A DNA stretch of 49,399 bases from an uncultured Bacteroidota bacterium. GTDB lineage: Bacteria; Bacteroidota; Bacteroidia; Bacteroidales; GCA-2748055. The stretch lies in the NCBI GenBank assembly GCA_937129385.1, contig CAKZNC010000006.1, forward strand, positions 1 to 49,399. Reading direction: 5' to 3'. The notes under the pieces were generated by a model. The model was not told the DNA's origin. It was given only the letters and a program-made list of their open reading frames with translations, and did not search any database. Position 1 is the stretch's first letter; each line of letters begins with the position of its first letter. The position numbers and the translations under genes are program-made. This document shows positions 41,760 to 49,399 of the stretch, piece after piece.

Positions 41760-42680
41760 ATGCGGTATATCTTCTACATCATGCTTTTTATCACCGGATT
41801 TTTTCCTCTTCAATCGCAGGAACAATTTCCCAGCTACCAACTCGAGGTGGGTGATCGTTACTTCATCAGGCAGGAGCTTAACCAGGGTACGGATTCTGAC
41901 AATATGGAGATCACCGGGAATGCCAGCCTGGATATAAAGTTCCGCCTGGATATGCATGTTACTGGCATTTTGCCTGGCGGTTCATACGATATTGCCTGCA
42001 GTTATTCTGATCTGGCGCTTGATTTCTTTTCCCCCTCAAGTGGTCATGCCATCAGCAGTCGGTCCGAGGCATTTACCCCTATACAACGCTACCTGGAACT
42101 GCTGGAAGAAGTTGAATTCGGGATCAGGCTGTCCGACCATGGAAAAATCCTGCGGATATGGAACCTGGACCGCCAGATAAGCGATGTAACCTATGACGGC
42201 ACGATTGATTCAGCGAAAAACCAGGTCATCAGGCAAACCCTCACGGAGTCTTTTGGATCCGCTGCTGTTTACAGTCTATCATCGATACTGACGGATTTAT
42301 ACAATGACAGTTCGGACACCAGGTGTGACAAAGTGAATACGATCTATTTTAATGCCAAACCGGTTGAAATACAGAAAACTTTGTATTACAGCAATACGGG
42401 GAGCGAAAACCTCAGGGTACAGGGCGTCGGAATGATCACAGAATCGACCGGGGAAATTGAATTTTCAGATGGCACCATCGTTTCGACAATGAAAGGAAAC
42501 CAGACCTTTGATTACCTTGTGGACCGAAGGACCGGATGGATCATCAGGGGAGTTTCCAAGCAAAAAATCCATACCCTGTCTGTTATTACAGACAATTCCT
42601 CTCTCCCTGAAGGGCTCAGGATCCCTTCCATTACAAGTTCGGAATATGAATTTACCGGTGGGGTCGTACACCAGGAATAA
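41760..42680 (+). CDS. Secreted protein of unknown function, DUF6263-like
   Basis: A 306-residue protein with a signal peptide (RYIFYIMLFITGFFPLQSQ). The mature part starts with YQLEVGDRYFIRQELNQGTD and continues as an all-beta protein. The pattern L-x-V-G-D-x-Y near the start, LDMHVTGILPGGSYDIACSY in the middle, and DYLVDRRTGWIIRGVSKQ near the end resembles periplasmic DUF6263-type proteins. I hold that match only tentatively. There are no cysteines of a lipobox, so it is probably periplasmic or outer-membrane associated. The next gene starts 7 bases after its stop and also encodes an exported protein, so the two form a unit. No function can be assigned. Confidence 0.8.
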   Translation: MRYIFYIMLFITGFFPLQSQEQFPSYQLEVGDRYFIRQELNQGTDSDNMEITGNASLDIKFRLDMHVTGILPGGSYDIACSYSDLALDFFSPSSGHAISSRSEAFTPIQRYLELLEEVEFGIRLSDHGKILRIWNLDRQISDVTYDGTIDSAKNQVIRQTLTESFGSAAVYSLSSILTDLYNDSSDTRCDKVNTIYFNAKPVEIQKTLYYSNTGSENLRVQGVGMITESTGEIEFSDGTIVSTMKGNQTFDYLVDRRTGWIIRGVSKQKIHTLSVITDNSSLPEGLRIPSITSSEYEFTGGVVHQE

Positions 42681-42687
42681 ACAGGCT

Positions 42688-43128
42688 ATGAAAAGCATTA
42701 TCAGCATCTCCATCCTGCTTTTGATGATCACAGTCGGATCACAAGCCCAGCCCTACCGCAACGCCGTGGGGGTCAAGGCAGGATTTTCATCGGGTGTTGT
42801 ATTCAAACACTTTACCGACAAGCGCATCGCACTTGAGGGTCAGGCCCTGTATAATCCGTTTGGATTCCAGTTCACAGCGCTATACGAATACCAGTTCACC
42901 CCCTATGCAAAGGAGCGCCTCTATTATTATGCAGGGGGCGGACTTCATTCCGGCAACTGGTCGGACGAGTTTGCTGTTGGAGCAGCACTTCTGATCGGAT
43001 CAGAATTTGCATTCAGGAAGGCACCGCTCATTATCGGGCTGGAGTGGAAACCGATGATCAATTTTTTCCGTATCTTCGATTACGGACCGGCAGACCTGGC
43101 ACTGACTGTGAAGGTGGACCTCAATTGA
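42688..43128 (+). CDS. Small exported beta-rich protein, possible outer-membrane protein
   Basis: The protein has 146 residues from ATG 42688 (M-K-S-I-I-S), with a signal peptide ending GSQAQ. The in-frame sequence upstream of this ATG overlaps the previous gene and is not part of it. The mature chain alternates aromatic and polar residues (AVGVKAGFSSGVVFKHF, FGFQFTALYEYQF, LYYYAGGGLHSG, ALTVKVDLN), like a small outer-membrane beta-barrel of about eight strands. The last residue is Asn rather than the usual Phe. It is co-transcribed with the exported protein before it. The family is not identified. Confidence 0.75.
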   Translation: MKSIISISILLLMITVGSQAQPYRNAVGVKAGFSSGVVFKHFTDKRIALEGQALYNPFGFQFTALYEYQFTPYAKERLYYYAGGGLHSGNWSDEFAVGAALLIGSEFAFRKAPLIIGLEWKPMINFFRIFDYGPADLALTVKVDLN

Positions 43129-43236
43129 GTTTGAAAAGGTAGTGGCGCATCGTTCCGGTTATACAAAAATTGCTTAAACTCAGGAATTCACTGCAAAAAA
43201 TCGTAATTTACTGGACGTTCAAACAAAACAGTAGTT

Positions 43237-44178
43237 ATGATACCAAATCTGGATGCGATTAAGGATGCCGTTAAAAGGGTAAAACCTTACGTACACAATA
43301 CGCCTGTCATGACCTCAAGGCTCTTCAATGAGCGAACCGGTGCATCGGTCTTTTTCAAATGCGAGAATTTCCAGCGCATGGGCGCTTTTAAGATGCGAGG
43401 TGCCACCAATGCCATCTTACAACTGCCTAAATCCGAAAGGGCGAAGGGAGTGATCACGCACAGTTCCGGGAATTTTGCCCAGGCGCTTGCGCTGGCTGCA
43501 AGGTCACTGGATACCAAAGCCTATATCGTAATGCCCGAAAATGCTCCGGCAGTCAAGGTTGAAGCCGTTGCCAGTTATGGTGCAGAGATCATAAAGTGTG
43601 CTCCCACCCTGGAGGCCAGGGAAAAGACCTGTCAGGAGAACAGGGAAAGGACGCAGGCTACATTCATACATCCATCTAATGATATGGATGTAATATTGGG
43701 TCAATCCACTGCCGCGTGGGAGATGATCAACGAGGTGAAAGACCTGGATGTGCTTCTCACACCTGTCGGAGGCGGAGGTCTGATTGCCGGTACGGCACTT
43801 GTGCAGCACTACCTGTTACCCGAATCACAAACAATTGGCAGTGAGCCTTTTGGTGCAGACGACGCTTACCTTTCACTCAAAATGGGGAAAATTCAGCCCT
43901 CAGTGAACCCTATCACCATCGCCGATGGACTGAAAACGCAGCTTGGTGACCAGAATTTCCCGATCATCAGGAAGTATGTAAGCAATATTATCCGGGTAGA
44001 GGAGACAGAGATCATTGCTGCCATGAAATACACCTGGGAGCGACTGAAGATCGTGATCGAACCTTCCAGTGCGGTCGCCATCGCTGCTCTATTCAGGAAA
44101 CAGGAACGTTTTTTGAAAAGGAAAGTCGGCATAATTATCTCCGGCGGAAATGTGGACCTTGAAAACCTTCCATTCTGA
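43237..44178 (+). CDS. PLP-dependent threonine/serine dehydratase (serine racemase-like)
   Basis: A 313-residue fold-type II PLP enzyme. Lys52 in GAFKMRGA forms the Schiff base. The substrate loop reads HSSGNFAQALALAA, where most relatives have S-S-G-N-H, so the usual His is Phe80. The phosphate loop is PVGGGGLIAG (about 181-190). The C-terminal IISGGNVDLENLPF supplies the Ser/Asn contact to the PLP ring nitrogen. It lacks the ACT-like regulatory domain of biosynthetic threonine deaminase, so it resembles the short catabolic and serine racemase forms. It deaminates threonine or serine to a 2-keto acid and ammonia, or racemises serine. Monocistronic. Confidence 0.9.
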   Translation: MIPNLDAIKDAVKRVKPYVHNTPVMTSRLFNERTGASVFFKCENFQRMGAFKMRGATNAILQLPKSERAKGVITHSSGNFAQALALAARSLDTKAYIVMPENAPAVKVEAVASYGAEIIKCAPTLEAREKTCQENRERTQATFIHPSNDMDVILGQSTAAWEMINEVKDLDVLLTPVGGGGLIAGTALVQHYLLPESQTIGSEPFGADDAYLSLKMGKIQPSVNPITIADGLKTQLGDQNFPIIRKYVSNIIRVEETEIIAAMKYTWERLKIVIEPSSAVAIAALFRKQERFLKRKVGIIISGGNVDLENLPF

Positions 44179-44226
44179 CAAGCCCGGGATCGATCTTACC
44201 GCACCGCTGCAACAGTTTGGCTTGTC
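44177..44226. repeat. 8-bp inverted repeat between convergent genes
   Basis: GACAAGCC (44177-44184) and GGCTTGTC (44219-44226) are exact reverse complements with a 34-base interior. It fills the space between the stops of the dehydratase gene and the ChbG-like gene. It may stop transcription from both sides, but there is no T-run. Confidence 0.4.
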
Positions 44227-45099
44227 CTACTCCACGAGATCGGCATAACTGATCAGCTCGATACCGAGTTTTTCAATCTCCCGGATAACCCGATCACTGG
44301 TAAACACATCCGTAACAATCTGTCGGTCCCTGCCCACACCGGCATATCCTTTATGACCTATAGATTCCATCTCTGGTGTATCCATGGCAGGATGCTCCAC
44401 AAAAAGCCATGTCCCAGCTTCAAGGTTCCTGAGGGCAGTGATAAATGCCTCTATTCTTTCATCAGCGCCACCTTCTGGCTTCTCAACACGCATTCTTTTT
44501 ACTCCATGGTCAGACGGCTCAATGTACAGGTCATATTCAACAGCCAGTGCTTTTACCAGGCTGTCAATGGCAGGATCAGCGCTGGTAAAGCCCATATGCG
44601 AAGAGATGTGGCTCACACTTTTTATATCTTTCTTCGCGAGTTCGATCTGAGCGCGAAGCTCATTTTCTACATCCTGTAAAGTCCATCCCGATTCCCTGAA
44701 TGCCCTGTCAGGCGGAAACCGGTCGTTGGGCCAGACCATCGGAAAAAAATACCCGCCCGGATCGGTGATGGATGAATAACCGGTAAGCGGCCGCCACTTC
44801 ATTTGTTCCCATTCACTGGTCATCACCAGGTGTATTCCCACATCCAGACCCGGTTCCTCATTCAGCATATTTACGGCTTCAGGATACCAGGCACATGGCA
44901 CCATGATCTCTACGGAACGCATGATCCCATCGGTGTATGACTTCATACATCCATCGTTTGCGGCATGGAATGAGCCGATATCATCTCCCCGGATGATCAG
45001 CCTGATGTCAGATTGTTTTTCTCTTCCCTGTCCACAGGTAACAAGCACTGTAGCGCCAGAAAGAAGGAGAATAAAAAGAATGTAGTAATGCTTTTTCAT
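44227..45099 (-). CDS. ChbG/YdjC-family carbohydrate deacetylase-like exported protein
   Basis: A 290-residue protein. The signal peptide ends near VLVTCGQG; a Cys is present, but Thr at -1 makes lipid attachment uncertain. The core carries the YdjC signature: IRGDDIGSFHA (Asp39, Asp40 at the metal site), GLDVGIHLVMT (G-I-H-L), VSHISSHMGF (metal His) and LFVEHPAMD. The family hydrolyses N-acetyl groups from diacetylchitobiose and related oligosaccharides. Most characterised members are cytosolic, so an exported form suggests action on glycans outside the cytoplasm. The length is normal. It converges with the dehydratase gene and diverges from the HTH/sigma unit. Confidence 0.87.
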   Translation of the reverse strand: MKKHYYILFILLLSGATVLVTCGQGREKQSDIRLIIRGDDIGSFHAANDGCMKSYTDGIMRSVEIMVPCAWYPEAVNMLNEEPGLDVGIHLVMTSEWEQMKWRPLTGYSSITDPGGYFFPMVWPNDRFPPDRAFRESGWTLQDVENELRAQIELAKKDIKSVSHISSHMGFTSADPAIDSLVKALAVEYDLYIEPSDHGVKRMRVEKPEGGADERIEAFITALRNLEAGTWLFVEHPAMDTPEMESIGHKGYAGVGRDRQIVTDVFTSDRVIREIEKLGIELISYADLVE

Positions 45100-45134
45100 A
45101 ATATCTGATCAGTGATTGATGTTTGAAATTTCGT

Positions 45135-45142
45135 CAAATATA
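45135..45142 (-). promoter_or_regulatory. -7 promoter box before the ChbG-like gene
   Basis: On the minus strand TATATTTG matches TAnnTTTG exactly, 36 bases before the ATG. No -33 TTG at a good distance. Confidence 0.4.
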
Positions 45143-45298
45143 TCTGAAGTCACAAAATATTCAGTTCTACCCAATCTGAAAATTTTATATATTTAGCTGA
45201 ATGAATGGCGCTTACAGGACAAAATAATATTTTTAATAAAAAATACGCTTTGATTTACGATAATCAGCCAGTTCATCACATTAACATGTAAACAAGAG

Positions 45299-45553
45299 AT
45301 GTCCCGGCTAAAGTATATAAAAACCCTCCAGCGGATGGACCTCCTCATCAGGAAGAGGTCAACTGGAAATCCTGAGGATTTCGCCGCCCGACTGTCTGTT
45401 TCAGAAAGGTCGTTGTACAACTATCTCACAGCCATGCGGGAGCTTGGGGCGCCCATATGCTATTCCAGGGTCCTGGGTAGTTACTATTATCGCACAGATG
45501 GAAAGTTTACATTTGAATTTAAAAAAGTAAACGAGCCGGAATATGCCTTCTGA
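45299..45553 (+). CDS. Small HTH DNA-binding protein
   Basis: An 84-residue protein with a single DeoR/HTH_11-like helix-turn-helix. YIKTLQRMDLLIRKRSTGNPEDFAARLSVSERSLYNYLTAMRELG contains the turn and recognition helix S-E-R-S-L-Y-N-Y-L, and a short wing follows (ICYSRVLGSYYYR). It has no ligand-binding domain. Its last 11 bases overlap the start of the sigma-factor gene, so the two are translationally coupled. It may regulate its own operon or assist the sigma factor; neither is shown. About 200 AT-rich bases upstream contain a TATATTTA box (45188-45195) that could be its promoter. Confidence 0.8.
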   Translation: MSRLKYIKTLQRMDLLIRKRSTGNPEDFAARLSVSERSLYNYLTAMRELGAPICYSRVLGSYYYRTDGKFTFEFKKVNEPEYAF

Positions 45554-46100
45554 CAAAGAGATCATAAAAGGGATCATTTCCCATGACCACACGGTACTCA
45601 ATTATGTTTATAAGGAGCTGTTGCCCTATGTGGATGCATATGTAGTGCATCACGGCGGCAACAGTGAGAATGCCCGGGATATTTTCCAGGAGGGCATGAT
45701 CATCATTTACCGGAAGATCGAATCCGGGAAATTCACTTTGCAGTGTAAATTCAGTACCTACCTGTATGCGGTCTGCAAACGGTTATGGATCCAGGAGCGA
45801 AAGAAGTATCTCCAAAGGCTTGAAAAGTTGAAAGAGATCAACGTAGTTGCAGAGTCATCCGCTGTTTATGAAACGGAGCCGGATGCTATGCAGGAGCTAT
45901 TTCAGAAACATTTTAACAAGCTTTCCCCGGAATGTCAACAAATGCTGCGAATGTATTTCAACGGGGTACCTCTTGAGGAGATCAGGAAATTATTGGGGAT
46001 GAAAACAGTTCATCATGCATCTGATAAAAAGTACAGGTGCAAGAAAAACCTGATTGAGCGGATCAAATCGGATCCGTTTTTCAAAAAAATGAAAAAATGA
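45543..46100 (+). CDS. RNA polymerase sigma-70 family (ECF-type) sigma factor
   Basis: A 185-residue protein. Region 2 is visible as NARDIFQEGMIIIYRKIESGKF...FSTYLYAVCKRLWIQERKK, with the D-x-x-Q-E-x-x core-binding and -10 recognition helices. Region 4 is LSPECQQMLRMYFNGVPLEEIRKLLG, a helix-turn-helix for the -35 element. The two-domain size is right for an ECF sigma. Its start overlaps the HTH gene by 11 bases and its stop overlaps the next gene by 4 (ATGA). The following gene encodes a membrane protein with an anti-sigma-like cytoplasmic part, so a sigma/anti-sigma pair is likely. The target genes are unknown; the neighbouring exporter is a candidate. Confidence 0.92.
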   Translation: MPSDKEIIKGIISHDHTVLNYVYKELLPYVDAYVVHHGGNSENARDIFQEGMIIIYRKIESGKFTLQCKFSTYLYAVCKRLWIQERKKYLQRLEKLKEINVVAESSAVYETEPDAMQELFQKHFNKLSPECQQMLRMYFNGVPLEEIRKLLGMKTVHHASDKKYRCKKNLIERIKSDPFFKKMKK

Positions 46101-46948
46101 AAAATATAGATTATATCATCAGGTACCTGGCAGGAGAGATGGAGGAGGATGAGAAAGCCGCCTTTGAGAAAAGGATCACTGACGACCCCGGTCTCCGGGA
46201 GCAGAAAGAGGAGGTAAGAAACATATGGAACGTGATCAGGGAAGAGCTCAGCCTGGAGGATCTCACCGGAAAAGAATCAAAAGAGGAGCTGATCGCTGCG
46301 GTGATGGCCGAGCAGGACATACATGAATATGGAAATCGCTCTCCTTCTGAAAATGAGCGGTCATTCAGGAGTAAAACCAGTAAACTTACAAACAAGACTG
46401 TGCCAGGCGGGAAAGAACGAAATGTTCTGTTCAAACCTGACTTTCGAATGGGATTGCTGCTGGCAGCGGCGGTAGCATTGTTTATTGTTTTAGTCAAACC
46501 GGCTTCGTCTGCACACCGGCTGGCCGGCAACTATTATAACCCCTCTGAAATGAGCATGTTGGAGGAACAGTCGATTCAGACCCGAAATGAAGACACCAGG
46601 GCAGCCCGGCTGTTCCTTGACGGGAATTACAAGGCAGCCAGGTATTTACTGGAAACAGGTGGTAAACCGGGTATTGAGGAACCTGTATTCGGACTGATGT
46701 ATGCCATCACATGCTATGAGACCGGTGATACCGCATCTGCAATACAGCTGCTTGAACAACTCTCCGCACTCCAGGAAGCGCCCGCATCCTATGAGGCCCG
46801 ATGGTATCTTTCGCTGATCCTTGTACGCCAGGACCAATCTGAAAATGCACTCCCCTACCTTTCCCGGCTTGCTGACATGGATGGAAAGTACAGGGGGAAA
46901 AGCAGAAAAATGATCCGGCGTATTAACAGGAACATGGACGACCGTTGA
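46097..46948 (+). CDS. Membrane protein with anti-sigma-like N-terminus and TPR-like C-terminus
   Basis: A 283-residue protein. Residues 1-60 (YIIRYLAGEMEEDEKAAFEKRI...) match the cytoplasmic start of Bacteroidota anti-sigma-type proteins, although no zinc-binding H-x3-C-x2-C is present. One membrane helix lies at about 118-133. The C-terminal 150 residues are helical repeats resembling TPRs (ARLFLDGNYKAARYLLETG, AITCYETGDTASAIQLLEQL, ALPYLSRLADMDGKYRG), placed outside the cytoplasm. This architecture suggests a membrane regulator that holds the sigma factor and senses a partner through its TPRs. The function is inferred from context: it starts inside the sigma-factor stop codon. Confidence 0.8.
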   Translation: MKNIDYIIRYLAGEMEEDEKAAFEKRITDDPGLREQKEEVRNIWNVIREELSLEDLTGKESKEELIAAVMAEQDIHEYGNRSPSENERSFRSKTSKLTNKTVPGGKERNVLFKPDFRMGLLLAAAVALFIVLVKPASSAHRLAGNYYNPSEMSMLEEQSIQTRNEDTRAARLFLDGNYKAARYLLETGGKPGIEEPVFGLMYAITCYETGDTASAIQLLEQLSALQEAPASYEARWYLSLILVRQDQSENALPYLSRLADMDGKYRGKSRKMIRRINRNMDDR

Positions 46949-47006
46949 TAACCTGCTGAAACTGTTACCAAATATTTTATAATTTTAGGCAACCAACCAG
47001 CAGGAT

Positions 47007-49196
47007 ATGGCAGGATTTCCATTTTACCAGCAGCTTGACGCAATGGATTGCGGTCCGACTTGTCTGCGCATGATCGCAAAATATTATGGCAGGCACTATA
47101 CACTGCAAACATTGAGGGAGCGCTCATACCTTGCAAGAGACGGAGTCTCCATGCTGGGCATTGCCGATGCTGCAGAATCGATCGGATTCAAGTCATTGGG
47201 CGCTTCTCTTACGTGGGAAAAATTAAAAGCAGAGGCACCGCTGCCCCTGATCGCCCACTGGAAACAAAATCACTTTGTAGTGGTCTACAAGATCAGGAAA
47301 GACAAGGTGTATGTTGCAGACCCGCAGATTGGACACGTTACCTATACCCGCGAGGAATTCCTGAAAGGGTGGCTGAGTACAAAAAAGGAGGGCGAGGATA
47401 AAGGCACGGTGCTGTTGCTGCAACCGACCCCGACCTTCTATCATGCGGATTCTGAAGAACGGAGGGAAAAGGGGCTGGGATTTTTGAAGAAATACCTGTT
47501 TCCTCATAAACGCCTTGGAGTTCAGTTGCTGATCGGATTGATCATCGGCTCCGTTATTCAGCTATTGCTACCGTTCCTGTTCCAGGGAATCGTTGATTTT
47601 GGAATCGGAAATTCCGATCCCGGATTTATCTACCTGATCCTGGCTTTCCAGTTCGTCCTGATCATGAGTGCCATGGGGGTTAACTTCATCAGGCGATGGA
47701 TCCTTCTGCATATGAGCACCAGGATCAACATATCGTTGATCTCAGATTTCCTGACCAAGCTTATGAAACTTCCAGTTGGATTTTTTGACACTAAACACAC
47801 CGGTGATATCCTCCAGCGAATCAGCGATCATAAGAGAGTTGAAAGTTTTGTCACAACCTCTTCATTGAATATCCTCTTCTCCCTGTTCAACCTTGTGATC
47901 TTTTCGATTGTTCTCGCTATTTTCAGTTGGAAGATCCTCCTGATATTTATAGCCGGATCACTCCTCTATTTCCTGTGGGTATGGATCTTCATGAAAAAAA
48001 GACGTGTCCTTGACCACAAACAGTTTACGAAACTATCGGAGAACCAGGGAAAATTAATTCAGCTTGTCCAGGGAATCCAGGACATCAAGATCTTCAATGC
48101 CGAACGTTCCAAGAGATGGGAATGGGAAAATATCCAGGCAGGACTTTTCAGGATCAACATGAAGGGTCTGTCAATTGACCAGTACCAGGAGGCGGGAGGC
48201 CGGTTCGTAAATGAATTAAAGAACGTACTGATCACTGTAGTTGCAGCGCTGGCTGTAATCAACGGATCCATGACCATCGGTATGCTGCTTGCTGTGAGCT
48301 ATATTCTTGGACAACTGAATGTGCCACTTGAGCAGATGATCGACTTCATGCATCGTGCCCAGGACGCAGGGATCAGTCTTGAAAGACTAGGTGAGGTCCA
48401 CGATACCACGGATGAATCTGAAGACCGTGGAGGAATACCACTCCTGCTGGGGAGCTCAGGCATCGCCATTCGGGACCTGTCATTTACCTATGGCGGTCCG
48501 CATGCAAAGCCTGTTTTGAAAAATATCAATCTCGGTCTGCCTGCAAATTCAGTCACTGCATTGGTGGGAAGGAGTGGCAGTGGAAAAACAACCCTCGTAA
48601 AGCTCCTCCTTGGCTTTTATCCACCCACTGAAGGAGAAATACGCATCGGGGATCAGAGCATCGTACATATCCCGGTCGATTTCTGGAGGAAGCATTGTGG
48701 TGTTGTCATGCAAGACGGTTATATTTTTGCTGACACCATTGCCAGGAACATTGCCCTGGGCCAGGAAGATATTGATACAATCAAGCTGGTTCATGCAGCA
48801 AAAATGGCATGTATTGATGAATTTATCGATCAGCTGCCCCTGGGATATAACTCCATCATCGGGGCACAAGGGTTATCGCTCAGCGGTGGTGAGAAACAAC
48901 GCATCCTGATCGCACGGGCAATTTACAACGATCCTGATTTCCTGTTTATCGACGAAGGGACCAGTTCACTTGATGCCACCAATGAGAAAAAGATCATGGA
49001 CAACCTTACAGAGGTATTCAGGAATAAAACCGTTGTAATCGTCGCTCACCGGCTGAGTACTGTTAAAAATGCCAGTCAGATCGTCCTTCTTGAACAGGGA
49101 CAGGTCATGGAAAAGGGAACCCACCAGCAGCTCACTGCAAAAAAAGGGAAGTATTATGAGTTGATCCGCAACCAGCTCGAGATGGGAAACAGTTAA
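47007..49196 (+). CDS. Peptidase-containing (C39) ABC transporter
   Basis: A 729-residue protein with three parts. The N-terminal C39 peptidase (1-130) has Cys15 in DAMDCGPTC, His89 in KQNHFVVV and Asp105 in VADPQIG, a complete catalytic set. A six-helix exporter membrane domain covers about 165-450. The ABC ATPase has Walker A GRSGSGKT (about 520), signature LSGGEKQR (about 622), Walker B FLFIDEG (about 645) and the H-loop in VAHRLS. These proteins cut the leader after a double glycine and export the peptide, usually a bacteriocin or signalling peptide. No leader-peptide gene or HlyD-like adaptor gene is adjacent. It starts 58 bases after the TPR protein gene and may share its transcript. 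Confidence 0.94.
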   Translation: MAGFPFYQQLDAMDCGPTCLRMIAKYYGRHYTLQTLRERSYLARDGVSMLGIADAAESIGFKSLGASLTWEKLKAEAPLPLIAHWKQNHFVVVYKIRKDKVYVADPQIGHVTYTREEFLKGWLSTKKEGEDKGTVLLLQPTPTFYHADSEERREKGLGFLKKYLFPHKRLGVQLLIGLIIGSVIQLLLPFLFQGIVDFGIGNSDPGFIYLILAFQFVLIMSAMGVNFIRRWILLHMSTRINISLISDFLTKLMKLPVGFFDTKHTGDILQRISDHKRVESFVTTSSLNILFSLFNLVIFSIVLAIFSWKILLIFIAGSLLYFLWVWIFMKKRRVLDHKQFTKLSENQGKLIQLVQGIQDIKIFNAERSKRWEWENIQAGLFRINMKGLSIDQYQEAGGRFVNELKNVLITVVAALAVINGSMTIGMLLAVSYILGQLNVPLEQMIDFMHRAQDAGISLERLGEVHDTTDESEDRGGIPLLLGSSGIAIRDLSFTYGGPHAKPVLKNINLGLPANSVTALVGRSGSGKTTLVKLLLGFYPPTEGEIRIGDQSIVHIPVDFWRKHCGVVMQDGYIFADTIARNIALGQEDIDTIKLVHAAKMACIDEFIDQLPLGYNSIIGAQGLSLSGGEKQRILIARAIYNDPDFLFIDEGTSSLDATNEKKIMDNLTEVFRNKTVVIVAHRLSTVKNASQIVLLEQGQVMEKGTHQQLTAKKGKYYELIRNQLEMGNS

Positions 49197-49209
49197 TTGC
49201 TGTCATTTT

Positions 49210-49242
49210 TTTGAATATCTTGCCAACTATCCATTACATTTG
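49210..49242 (+). promoter_or_regulatory. Promoter of the SUI1-type factor gene, TTTG-N21-TACATTTG
   Basis: TTTG (49210-49213), 21 bases, then TACATTTG (49235-49242), exact matches to both Bacteroidota promoter elements. Transcription would start about 8 bases before the ATG at 49257. Confidence 0.6.
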
Positions 49243-49256
49243 TATAAAAAGCGCGC

Positions 49257-49399
49257 ATGGATAATGACTGGAAGAAGCGATTGGGAGTAGTATATTCCAC
49301 CAATGAGGATTTCGACTATAGCCAGGATGAATCAACTCCCGATGAGACCCTGCCACCTGAAAAACAAACCCTTATTATTGGTCTTGATAAAAGAAAGAT
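49257..49399 (+). CDS. SUI1/YciH-type translation initiation factor, 3' partial
   Basis: Only the first 47 codons are in the window. The protein begins MDNDWKKRLGVVYSTNEDF and continues with an acidic linker and LPPEKQTLIIGLDKRK. This is the typical N-terminus of Bacteroidota proteins related to eukaryotic eIF1 (SUI1); the conserved SUI1 domain itself would lie beyond the end of the window. The family is thought to affect start-codon selection, but the bacterial role is not settled. It has its own well-matched promoter and lies 60 bases after the ABC transporter gene. Confidence 0.75.
   Translation, partial: MDNDWKKRLGVVYSTNEDFDYSQDESTPDETLPPEKQTLIIGLDKRK

Overview
The window looks like chromosomal DNA from a member of the Bacteroidota, probably an anaerobic or facultatively anaerobic Bacteroidales-type organism. 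The evidence is a TonB-dependent receptor paired with a DUF4249 lipoprotein, a secreted nuclease with a type IX secretion (T9SS) sorting domain, promoters of the TTG-N19-21-TAnnTTTG type, a SUI1-type initiation factor, and an HydG maturase for [FeFe] hydrogenase. No rRNA, tRNA, phage, transposase or CRISPR array was recognised. Both ends cut through genes.

Layout. 1-5.4 kb: a partial GNAT acetyltransferase converges on a minus-strand run of mutS2, a FemAB-like acyltransferase and a NodB-type polysaccharide deacetylase. 5.5-10 kb: a Gfo/Idh/MocA oxidoreductase, a secreted protein with two DTG aspartyl-protease motifs, a MaoC hydratase and a sugar isomerase/epimerase. 10.1-12.4 kb: a membrane protein, a small winged-helix regulator and a CreD-like membrane protein. 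The same inverted repeat precedes the first and third of these genes, so this looks like a small self-regulated unit. 12.4-12.65 kb: a heptamer array, a 12-bp inverted repeat and a strong bidirectional terminator. 12.7-21.6 kb, minus strand: two DEAD-box helicases, a thioesterase, an S9 oligopeptidase, a tocopherol-cyclase-family protein and Tex. 21.7-25.1 kb: DUF4249 lipoprotein and TonB receptor. 25.3-30.5 kb: rpe, a lysine-ketoglutarate-reductase-like dehydrogenase, a YkgJ protein, an SRPBCC/GyrI-like protein and a T9SS-exported S1/P1 nuclease. 30.5-35.7 kb: a structured leader and a leucine-type operon, leuC-leuD-(isopropylmalate/citramalate synthase)-leuB. 35.8-41.6 kb, minus strand: an SLC12-type cotransporter, hydG and a sulfatase lipoprotein. 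41.8-44.2 kb: two secreted proteins of unknown role and a PLP-dependent threonine/serine dehydratase. 44.2-49.4 kb: a ChbG/YdjC-type deacetylase, an HTH protein / sigma factor / anti-sigma-TPR unit with overlapping genes, a C39-peptidase ABC exporter and the start of a SUI1 factor.

Most of the content is housekeeping or accessory metabolism. The points most worth a second look are regulatory. (1) A near-perfect Rex-type operator lies across the -33 element of the hydG promoter. (2) A duplicated ACTTTG-N5-CAAAGT operator flanks the winged-helix gene. (3) A multi-hairpin leader, closed by an 8-bp GC-rich stem, lies between a TAnnTTTG box and leuC. (4) Heptanucleotide tandem arrays start exactly at stop codons. 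All functional calls come from reading motifs and gene context; no database search was possible.
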